64,000 nt of DNA from Planktothrix sp. PCC 11201 (lineage in GTDB: Bacteria > Cyanobacteriota > Cyanobacteriia > Cyanobacteriales > Microcoleaceae). Below the pieces are notes generated by a model, which did not search any database, was not told the DNA's origin, and worked only from the letters and a program-made list of their open reading frames with translations. This document shows positions 8,074 through 15,956 of the stretch, piece after piece. Position 1 is the first letter of the stretch. Every line of letters begins with the position of its first letter. A program made the translations under genes and the position numbers. Location of the stretch: positions 658,786 to 722,785 of the forward strand of contig NZ_LT797711.1 of assembly GCF_900009135.1 (NCBI RefSeq), read 5' to 3'.

Positions 8074-9408
8074 ATGTTTTCCTTATTTGATTACCCTGAA
8101 CCACTGCCCCTAAAACGTCTATCCGTCGAGGATGGACTCCTCTTAAATGCCGAACGTTGGCAATCTGCCCACGCCTATCACCGAGATCGCCAAAATCTCC
8201 ATTATCAATCTCTGAATCAACCAGGAATCGTCTGTGGATTAGGGGTTTCTGCTATTCCATCTCCTGATCATATTGTCGCTAAATATCGGGATAATCGCTG
8301 GATAAAAATTGACCGTGGAATTGCGATTGATTTAATCGGGAATCCGATAATTGTTCCCGAACCAATGGAATTTCATATTGCCTCTGAAGCCGGAGAAAAC
8401 CCCCTATTAATTTATATTACTATCAGATACGTTGATCCAGAAACACTATATCGACCCGAATCAAAATATTTAATCGAGGAAATGTTTAGAATTGATGAAA
8501 AAATTAACAAACCCGATCAATTAGAGGTAGAACTGTGCCGGATTATCCTGTTAGCAGGAACTGTCCAAATCACCTCTCCAACTAACGTTTTTTTTCCCGC
8601 CGGAAATCATATTGATTTGCGCTATCGGCAACAAGTAATGGCACGTCCTCAAGGGGTGGTAAGCATCGGTTTAATTTCCAACGATTCACCCATTGATCAG
8701 ATAATTTTATCCTCTTTATCTGGACTAATTCAATCTTTACCTGCACTTTATCCCGCCCTGGGAGGTCGGTCAGAAATTGGCAACATTAAATTACAAGCAG
8801 GAGAAAATAACGAATATTTAAACTATGATTTACTTTATCTCAGCTATCAAAAAATTGCTATATTAACAGAATCAGAAACTGAAAGTCTCAGAGAATATAG
8901 GGAAACTGGAGGAATAATTTTTATAGAATTAACAACTCTGGAAAGCGAAATTGTGCAGTTAATTAAAATTCAACAAAAACTGAAAGAAACCCTCAATGAT
9001 CTTAAAGAAGATGGAGAATTTGATCCGTTGATACAACAGTTGCAAAGCGAACTAGAGACGACAACAAAGATTTTAGATAAACAGTTGGCTGATGTTATCG
9101 CTACCGTCAGAAATTTAGCCCAAAAAACAGGCGAATTTACAGCCAACGATTCAGGAGAAATTAGTCGTCAACATCCCCTACGAAATCAGCCTTTTTTGTT
9201 TAGTCAGTTTCCGATGATTAAAGGACAAGAAATTAGCCTATTTAATTGGGGTAATATTATCTTGATTTTAGGAGATTTGTCAATGGCTTGGGGATTAAAT
9301 GAAGGGTTTAATTTTCCCAGAGAAACTATTAGATCTGCTCAAGAAATGGGGATTAATTTTATACATTTTGCAGTAAAAAGGCGACAATTAACTCAACTTC
9401 TCCTTTAA
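8074..9408 (+). CDS. CIS-associated protein with DUF4159-like C-terminal domain
   Basis: 444 aa. The N-terminal part (residues ~1-200) opens with LKRLSVEDGLLLNAERWQ and ends in a region with HIDLRYRQQVMARPQG; I know this kind of protein only from cyanobacterial and related CIS loci, as a possible baseplate-periphery component. Residues ~200-440 resemble DUF4159: LYLSYQKIAILTESETESLREYRETGGIIFIE and, after a break, ILILGDLSMAWGLNEGFNF and MGINFIHFAVKRRQL. The domain is interrupted by a coiled-coil-like charged stretch at about 290-350, which is unusual. DUF4159 has a class I glutamine amidotransferase-like fold and often sits near secretion or surface systems. No catalytic residues can be assigned, and exact function is unknown. 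Confidence 0.65.
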   Translation: MFSLFDYPEPLPLKRLSVEDGLLLNAERWQSAHAYHRDRQNLHYQSLNQPGIVCGLGVSAIPSPDHIVAKYRDNRWIKIDRGIAIDLIGNPIIVPEPMEFHIASEAGENPLLIYITIRYVDPETLYRPESKYLIEEMFRIDEKINKPDQLEVELCRIILLAGTVQITSPTNVFFPAGNHIDLRYRQQVMARPQGVVSIGLISNDSPIDQIILSSLSGLIQSLPALYPALGGRSEIGNIKLQAGENNEYLNYDLLYLSYQKIAILTESETESLREYRETGGIIFIELTTLESEIVQLIKIQQKLKETLNDLKEDGEFDPLIQQLQSELETTTKILDKQLADVIATVRNLAQKTGEFTANDSGEISRQHPLRNQPFLFSQFPMIKGQEISLFNWGNIILILGDLSMAWGLNEGFNFPRETIRSAQEMGINFIHFAVKRRQLTQLLL

Positions 9409-9468
9409 GTTTATGAACAATAATTGATTGAGGTTGTTATTTTTTTCTACTATAAAATCAGACTTACT

Positions 9469-10926
9469 ATGGCTAACAAAACCTTCTCTTTTTTCTATAA
9501 AATTTTTGATAAATCCGTGGGTTCTTTATCCATTCGCCATACCCTGCCCCTGATTATTGTTACACCTTTATTGGCTTCTGTCGCAGTGATTGGCTGGTTT
9601 AACTTTCAATTAGGAAAACAAGAGATTGAAAAGTTGATGCTACAAGTTAGTGAAAAATCTACTCAGATGATTGAACTCAATCTTCGCAATTATTTAGGAA
9701 AGCCACAAGTATTATTACCTGCATACTTAGCAGCCATCCAAAGTGGGAATGTTGATATTAATAATTTACCGGAAGTCAAGCGATATTTCTGGCAACAAAT
9801 ACAAAACAAAACCTCTTTAAATTCCATTTATATAGGAACAGAAAAAGGAAATTATGTGAGTTATGAAAAAACAGAAAATGAATTTATGGAAAAATTTAGA
9901 GATGAATCAACGAACTCGAATCGAAATTTTTATGAAGTTGACTCCAAAGGAAATCGCACAAGATTGATCAAAAGTATGGAATATGATCCTCGCGTTCGTC
10001 TCTGGTATAAATTTGCTAAAAGCGTAGGAAAACCAACCTGGACTCCGGTTTATCAATTTGGCAGTATCAATACGGTGGGGATGGATTTTTCTATTCCGAT
10101 TTACAATCAGGAATCTGGGAATTTTGCAGGAGTGATTTCCACTGATATTAGTCTGGTACAAATTAGCAAATTTTTAAGAAATTTAGAAATTAGTCAGAAT
10201 GGAAAAGCTTTAATTATGGAACGGACGGGAGACGTAATTGCCATCTCAACTTTAGAGCAACCTTTTAAAGTGGTGAATAATCAAACCAAACGACTGAATG
10301 TTCGTGAAAGTCAAGATCCAACTATTCAAGGAACAGGTCAATACTTAATTGAAAAATTTAAGAGTTTAGATCAGATTGAAGACAAACAACAATTCACCTT
10401 TCGACTCAAAGGAAATTTACAACTTGTCCAAGTCACCCCTCTACAAAATCAAGAAGGAATTGATTGGTTAATGGTGGTTGTGATTCCCCATTCTGATTTT
10501 CTTAAACATATCTATACTTATACAACTTTAACAGTAATTATTGGGGTTTCAGTTGCAGGTATCGCCGTAATTTTAGCTCTGTTACTGGTGCGTTGGATTA
10601 TTAAACCCATTGAACAGTTGCAGCAAGCTGCCGAAACTATTGAGTCACAAAACTTTGATCAAAGTATATTAGAGGAGGTAAGTCGTCGTCGCGATGAATT
10701 TGGGCAGTTAGGAAAAGTGATGTCAGCTATGGCAAATGTTATTTACAGTCGCGAACAAAATTGGAAACAAATGATTGACCAACTTCAAAATCAAGATCTG
10801 CAAAAGCAAAAAACCAAGAGTGGAAATAATTCCCAAAAGCAAGTCAAAAACTTAGAAGTATTATTGAGAGAATCGCAACAACTCAGGACAAAAATAGGAG
10901 AAAAGGATAAAAATTCAAGAAATTAA
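9469..10926 (+). CDS. Membrane sensor: dCache domain, HAMP, coiled coil, no output domain
   Basis: 485 aa from ATG 9469; the longer TTG-start reading adds 15 residues with no better start signal. One membrane helix is at ~24-46 (LPLIIVTPLLASVAVIGW), then ~300 residues of double-Cache sensor domain, a second helix at ~350-377 and a HAMP domain (IIKPIEQLQQAAETIE). The tail is a Gln/Lys-rich coiled coil, and the protein stops there: no kinase, cyclase, GGDEF or chemoreceptor signalling domain. The sensor contains YDPRVRLWY followed by a Tyr 15 residues later and the STDIS Asp. This spacing agrees with the amino-acid-binding residues of dCache_1 domains (Tyr, Arg, Trp-Tyr, Asp). It lies between two CIS-type genes with short gaps, so it may tie an outside signal to the injection system. 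Confidence 0.82.
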   Translation: MANKTFSFFYKIFDKSVGSLSIRHTLPLIIVTPLLASVAVIGWFNFQLGKQEIEKLMLQVSEKSTQMIELNLRNYLGKPQVLLPAYLAAIQSGNVDINNLPEVKRYFWQQIQNKTSLNSIYIGTEKGNYVSYEKTENEFMEKFRDESTNSNRNFYEVDSKGNRTRLIKSMEYDPRVRLWYKFAKSVGKPTWTPVYQFGSINTVGMDFSIPIYNQESGNFAGVISTDISLVQISKFLRNLEISQNGKALIMERTGDVIAISTLEQPFKVVNNQTKRLNVRESQDPTIQGTGQYLIEKFKSLDQIEDKQQFTFRLKGNLQLVQVTPLQNQEGIDWLMVVVIPHSDFLKHIYTYTTLTVIIGVSVAGIAVILALLLVRWIIKPIEQLQQAAETIESQNFDQSILEEVSRRRDEFGQLGKVMSAMANVIYSREQNWKQMIDQLQNQDLQKQKTKSGNNSQKQVKNLEVLLRESQQLRTKIGEKDKNSRN

Positions 10927-10981
10927 AGATAATTAATCATAAATCAAATACTTTTAATCAAGAAACCTCAAGGAATTAAAC

Positions 10982-13273
10982 ATGAAAACCAATCTAATTA
11001 CTACTGATATTTCCACAACTGAATTGACATTCAAACCGGGTGAATCAGCCGTATCTTTTGAAATCAATGCGATTAACTATAGTGATCGTTTTGCCAGCTT
11101 TCAGGTAGAAGTATTAGCGGCGGGTACAGATGAAAATTTAGCCCAAAATTGGTATATTCTCTCCCCCGAAATTTGTACTAAAAAACCCCCAGGAGATTCT
11201 ACACAATTTCTGGTTAAAATTATTGATAGTCCTCTACCTGGTTTTGTCGGTCAGATGAATCTAACAGTGAGAGTTTTTTCCATTGAACTTCAGGAAGAAA
11301 CCCGTCAATTATTGCGGTTAAATATACTCGAAGGAAGCGGGGGAGTTGGCTTAAAATTAACCCTTCCTGTTCAGGAATTTCAAGCTTACCCCCTACAGCA
11401 AATTAAAATTCCGGTTCAGGTTTATAATCCCAGTTCTCAACCTGCGAATGCGGTATTAAAATTAACAGGAATTAATCCAACATGGTTAATAGAAGAACAA
11501 CAGGTTATCCAGATTCCATCTCGTTTTCGGGTTGATGCCGTTTTCTGGTGCCAAATTCCCGATATTACCCAAACTAAAAGCCAAGTTCAGCCCTTCACTA
11601 TTACAGCAACAATCGCCAATGGTTTATCAAGGCAAATCACCGGAAATTTATTAATTTTACCCCAAGGAATTGTAGAGTTTAGGTGTTTTCCCCAGGAACG
11701 TCGCATCCCCGGTAGAAGAAGATTCTTTTGGCGTTCTGATCCGGTTATTTTTCATATAGAAATAAAAAATTGCAGCAATGTTTCCCAGATATTTCAACTC
11801 AAAGTTCAGTGTTCAGACAAAATAAAATATGAATTAAAAACCGATTTATCTCTATTAATACAAGACAAAAAAAAATCTATAGAACCCTTAAATCATGATG
11901 TAGAGATCAATAATTTTGATCCTACTATTGATCTCGAAATTGGCGAAACCAATCAAATCTTATTAGTAACAAAAGTTAAACGACATTGGTTAGGTCGGAT
12001 CAGGGAATTCTTAATTGAAGTGGCGACTACACAAACAGAAGATTTTTGCTCTATCTCCGGTAGCAGTTTGTCTGGCACTTCTCCCCCCAGTCAAACCTTG
12101 AAATTAAAAGTTTTACCATTTCTCCCCCTGGGGTTAATATTAACGGGCAGTGTTTTATTACTGGGGTTACTGTGGTGGTTTTCAGGACTGAATCCATATC
12201 ATCCCTTTTTAGGACATAAAAAACCCGTTAATTCTGTTCAATTTGATGGGTTAGCCAGCACGATCATGAGTGGTTCTAATGATCAGACCATAGCCGAATG
12301 GAAAGTTACTAATTTTTTCAATGATTTACACAATCAATTTATCGGTAAAATTGGCAATGCTAAAAAAGCTGTGCGAGTGTTACGTTACCGACCTGTTGAT
12401 AATAATATGATCGCCGCCGGATTGGAAAATGGGGAGATTCAATTGTGGGGATTAACGGAAGAAACCGGGTTAATTGATACTTTTTCAATTAATAAAGATG
12501 ATCGGGTTTTTGCCTTAGAATTTTCTCAAGATTCTCAAACATTATTTAGTGGTCATGGTAGTGGTTTGGTTTTACAGTGGGATGCCAGTCTTCAGCGAGA
12601 TCAAATGACCAAAGGTAATGATCGCTTATTAAAGAAAAAACAATTTGATTTTGCCGTTTATGACCTGAGTTTTGTCGGGAAAGGTAATCGTCACCTAGCA
12701 GTTGTCGGTCGATATAATCAGTTTTTAATTTGGAATCTTGACCAGAATAAAACCTCAAAAGTTCCTTATCCCACCGGAGGACAAGATGATTATATTTTAA
12801 GTGTTGATGTTGCAGAAATTGCTCCCTATCTTTTAGCAACAGGGGATAATCAAGGAAATATTACGATCTGGAATATGAAAAACTGTTTAGATAGTTCAGG
12901 AGAATGTGAAGTTATTGATCGTTGGCAAGGAAGTAAAATGGGTGAAGCGGTTCGTTCAGTTTCATTTAGTGACAATGGCTGCTATTTAGCCAGTGGTGGG
13001 GACGATGGTAAAGTCATGCTTTGGGCTTTAACCTCTGAAGGAAAACGACCTTTAGCAATGCCTGATGGTTCGTCTCTACAAACAAATCTGGCAATTAAAC
13101 AAGAAGTTAGCCATTCCTATCGTCAGAAAAAAATTAATAGTGTTGATGTTAAAATTGTCGGTGAAAATATTTTAATTGCTAGTGGGAGTGATGATGATCA
13201 GGTCAGAATAGCCAAAGCCAAAAGAATATTTAATTTAGGTTGTGATTTTCGCGGTAATCTTGAGATAGAGTAA
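10982..13273 (+). CDS. Ig-like domains, one membrane helix and seven-blade WD40 propeller
   Basis: 763 aa. Residues ~1-370 are beta-rich Ig-like domains (phrases NWYILSPEIC, QIKIPVQVYNPSSQPANA, IFHIEIKNCSNVSQIFQLKV). A strong membrane helix follows at ~378-400 (LGLILTGSVLLLGLLWWF). Residues ~410-763 hold seven WD40-type repeats ending in DQTIAEW, GEIQLWG, GLVLQWD, QFLIWNL, GNITIWN, GKVMLWA and a degenerate last blade. There is no signal peptide, so which side each half faces is uncertain. AAGGA precedes the ATG. The gene follows the dCache protein and precedes a paralogue with the same Ig-plus-helix base. In a CIS locus this fits a membrane anchor or platform that could bind the baseplate by its Ig-like part; this role is inferred, not shown. 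Confidence 0.8.
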   Translation: MKTNLITTDISTTELTFKPGESAVSFEINAINYSDRFASFQVEVLAAGTDENLAQNWYILSPEICTKKPPGDSTQFLVKIIDSPLPGFVGQMNLTVRVFSIELQEETRQLLRLNILEGSGGVGLKLTLPVQEFQAYPLQQIKIPVQVYNPSSQPANAVLKLTGINPTWLIEEQQVIQIPSRFRVDAVFWCQIPDITQTKSQVQPFTITATIANGLSRQITGNLLILPQGIVEFRCFPQERRIPGRRRFFWRSDPVIFHIEIKNCSNVSQIFQLKVQCSDKIKYELKTDLSLLIQDKKKSIEPLNHDVEINNFDPTIDLEIGETNQILLVTKVKRHWLGRIREFLIEVATTQTEDFCSISGSSLSGTSPPSQTLKLKVLPFLPLGLILTGSVLLLGLLWWFSGLNPYHPFLGHKKPVNSVQFDGLASTIMSGSNDQTIAEWKVTNFFNDLHNQFIGKIGNAKKAVRVLRYRPVDNNMIAAGLENGEIQLWGLTEETGLIDTFSINKDDRVFALEFSQDSQTLFSGHGSGLVLQWDASLQRDQMTKGNDRLLKKKQFDFAVYDLSFVGKGNRHLAVVGRYNQFLIWNLDQNKTSKVPYPTGGQDDYILSVDVAEIAPYLLATGDNQGNITIWNMKNCLDSSGECEVIDRWQGSKMGEAVRSVSFSDNGCYLASGGDDGKVMLWALTSEGKRPLAMPDGSSLQTNLAIKQEVSHSYRQKKINSVDVKIVGENILIASGSDDDQVRIAKAKRIFNLGCDFRGNLEIE

Positions 13274-13317
13274 AGACTTAAATAATTAATTTAACTATAT
13301 TTTGAGGATTTAAAATT

Positions 13318-15903
13318 ATGGTGTATCAAACTTCACAAACTAACGGTCATACCCTGAATAATATTGAATATTCAGAAAATCCTGGAATTGCTAAACCCAT
13401 CGCCTTGATTATCAACCCTTCCGAAGACAGTTCTGCCTGTGCGGGAGAAATTTTTGAACTGCGGGTTACAGTAACCAATCAAGGTAATAAAGGTGCTGTT
13501 ATTAATATTTATATTGATGAAACTTCTGGCTTGTTACATCAGTGGTGTAGCTCCGCTTCGGAAAGTTTAGCTCTAGCAGACAATTGTAGTGCGGAAGTAG
13601 TTTTTTACTTCGCAATTCCTATTAATGCTACCCCCGAAAACCATAGTTATTTATTAGTTATTGATGCTCCTAAACACTATCCAGAATACACACCAATTCG
13701 TCATCAAGCCCGACTACAAATTTTACCATCAGTACAATCCGCGACCCAGATTAATGACCCGACATTTCAAATTTTACCGATTACAACTTATAACAAACCA
13801 ACTATTATCGAACCGGGCAAACCTTTAGATTGTAAAATTATAGTTAATAACCGTTCTTCACGGGTTGATCGCTTTCGTTTAAGTTGTTCTGATCTGCCCA
13901 ATGATTGGTTTACTGTGATTTATCCAGAGGGATTAGTCGAATTAGGATTAGTCGGAGAACGGCAGAGTTTAGCATTGAATCCAGGGGCGAAAGGTGAGAT
14001 TGTATTCCGTTTGCAATTTCCTCTAAATGTTAAAGCCGGAAATTACTCCCCAACCCTACGTTTAACTTCGTTGAATAACCTCGACTTGGTACTCATTGAT
14101 GTCTTGTATTTGCGGGTACTTCCCATCTATCGATTAATCCCAGAATTGCAAACGAAAATTGGGAAGGTTAGTAAAGAAACAGGATGTTTTCGGCTGTTAT
14201 TGGGGAATGGGGGAAACACCCTCCGCAATGTTAGTTTTACCGCCGAAGAAGACGCAGGAAAACCCATTTGTACTTATAATTTTAGTCCTGAACAGGCTAA
14301 ATTAGGGGCGCAATTAAAAACTAAAATTGACTTAGAAGTTAAACCGAATAAATGGTGGCGACGTCCTTGGTTTGGGAAGGGATTACCGATTGAATTTTAT
14401 ATAGAAATTGAGGATAGTGATCAACTACCTGTTCCTGAAAGGTTGCCAGGAACTTTAATTTGGGAAGCACGACCCCTCTGGCAATTTATTTTATTAATTT
14501 TTATGATTTTGGGGGCGATCGCATCCCTAATTTTTGCGATTTGGTGGGTATTTTTTAGACCGCCAACACCCCCCAAAATTTTAGAATTTACTTCGGTTTT
14601 TCCGACTTATGAACAAGCCGCAGGAGATGCGATTCACTTAAATTGGCAAATTCTTCACCCTCAACAGTTAAAAACGATTAAAATTATTGGGATTGCTGCC
14701 GATAGTGGTATTGTTTCTAGTGGAGATATATTGTATGATTTTAGCAAGGGAATTCCGCCAGAATTGAAGGGATTTTGCACCTTAGAATCGGTTTTAAATT
14801 GTCAAAATATTCGTACCGATGCCCAACAAGCGGGAACTTATATTTTTCAAATGGATATATTTGCTAAAAAAGGCTATAAGTTAGCTGATTCTAAAAAAAC
14901 CAACACGATTCGTATTAGCGCTTTACCTCAGCCTAAAATCTTGGATTTTATGGCAACACAAACATCCTATCAAGAAGCAGCCCTTAACCAACCTATCCTA
15001 ACATTTAATAATGAAATTGCCTTGAATTGGAAAATTAAAAATCCAGAACAATTGCAAGCATTAAAGTTAATTGCTCGTTCCACAGATGACACAGTTCTAA
15101 TTCCCTTAAAAACCTACGATTTTAGTGACGGTATTCCCTCGGAGTTAAGTGGATTTTGCTTATTAGAATCGGAATTAATTTGTCAAAGAGTCCCTACAAA
15201 TGCCCGAAAAGCCGGAAACTATATTTTTGAATTATCGGCGGTCTCTAAGGAAACAGGAGAGGAAACTGCCATTAGCCAGAAAAGTGATATAATTAAGATT
15301 ATTCCTTATATTTACCCGACTAAAATTGTCTCTTTTTTAGTGAATGATCAGGACGCTTTACCTAAATATATTTTACCGATTAATCCTGAAAAAACTGCTA
15401 AAATCATTCGGATTAGTTGGAAGGTAGAAGGGGGTAAAAATACAACTGTTGAATTACTCCCCGCACCCGGAACAGTGGGTCTTGAAGGTTCGATCATTTA
15501 TCCAGTTACTCAACAACCGGGTACAGAAACAATTACACTTGCGGTTAAAGGAGAATCAGGGGAACAATTGAATCGAACTGTCACCTTTGAAAAAATTGTT
15601 GTTCCTATTTCCGAACCGAAAACACCCCCGGTCGATAAACAGCAGGGTACTTCTATCAACGATTCCAGAACCCCTAAATTAACCCCAAATAACCCCAATC
15701 TTTCCCCAAATCGACCTAATCAAACTATCCCTAATTTGTCAACAACTCCACCTAATTTTCCTTTATTACCAACAGCACCGACCCCAACTCCAACCCCAAC
15801 TCCAACTCCATCTCCAACCCCGTCTCCAACCCCTTCTCCAACTCCAACTCCCACCCCTTCTTTCTCAGCTTCACCGATTGAAATTCCACCTCAATTTGAT
15901 TAA
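13318..15903 (+). CDS. Ig-like domains, one membrane helix, two repeated domains and Pro/Thr tail
   Basis: 861 aa, related in plan to the upstream WD40 protein. Residues ~20-380 are Ig-like domains (ELRVTVTNQGNKGAVINIYID, NDWFTVIYPEGL, GAKGEIVFRLQFPLNVKAG). The basic patch KWWRRPWFGKG at ~345 matches RRRFFWR in the paralogue. One membrane helix lies at ~387-412. After it come two similar ~120-residue domains (~418-540 and ~543-665), each starting PKIL(E/D)F and containing YDFS.GIP.EL.GFC.LES and an A..AG.YIF motif. A further beta domain and a low-complexity tail with a TPTPTPSPTPSP tract (~819-847) complete it. GAGG lies before the ATG. Function is not known; in this locus it is a second candidate membrane anchor or stalk. 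Confidence 0.78.
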   Translation: MVYQTSQTNGHTLNNIEYSENPGIAKPIALIINPSEDSSACAGEIFELRVTVTNQGNKGAVINIYIDETSGLLHQWCSSASESLALADNCSAEVVFYFAIPINATPENHSYLLVIDAPKHYPEYTPIRHQARLQILPSVQSATQINDPTFQILPITTYNKPTIIEPGKPLDCKIIVNNRSSRVDRFRLSCSDLPNDWFTVIYPEGLVELGLVGERQSLALNPGAKGEIVFRLQFPLNVKAGNYSPTLRLTSLNNLDLVLIDVLYLRVLPIYRLIPELQTKIGKVSKETGCFRLLLGNGGNTLRNVSFTAEEDAGKPICTYNFSPEQAKLGAQLKTKIDLEVKPNKWWRRPWFGKGLPIEFYIEIEDSDQLPVPERLPGTLIWEARPLWQFILLIFMILGAIASLIFAIWWVFFRPPTPPKILEFTSVFPTYEQAAGDAIHLNWQILHPQQLKTIKIIGIAADSGIVSSGDILYDFSKGIPPELKGFCTLESVLNCQNIRTDAQQAGTYIFQMDIFAKKGYKLADSKKTNTIRISALPQPKILDFMATQTSYQEAALNQPILTFNNEIALNWKIKNPEQLQALKLIARSTDDTVLIPLKTYDFSDGIPSELSGFCLLESELICQRVPTNARKAGNYIFELSAVSKETGEETAISQKSDIIKIIPYIYPTKIVSFLVNDQDALPKYILPINPEKTAKIIRISWKVEGGKNTTVELLPAPGTVGLEGSIIYPVTQQPGTETITLAVKGESGEQLNRTVTFEKIVVPISEPKTPPVDKQQGTSINDSRTPKLTPNNPNLSPNRPNQTIPNLSTTPPNFPLLPTAPTPTPTPTPTPSPTPSPTPSPTPTPTPSFSASPIEIPPQFD
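15775..15860 (+). repeat. Hexamer repeat coding for Thr-Pro tail
   Basis: About 86 bases of CCAACT / CCAACC / CCATCT hexamers inside the membrane protein gene, read as alternating Thr/Ser-Pro. Such tracts vary in copy number between strains and can form extended spacers in cell-wall or periplasmic proteins. Confidence 0.9.
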
Positions 15904-15956
15904 ATAATTAATAGCAGAATTTTCACTCTGATTACAAACCGCCTGATGTTAAAACT

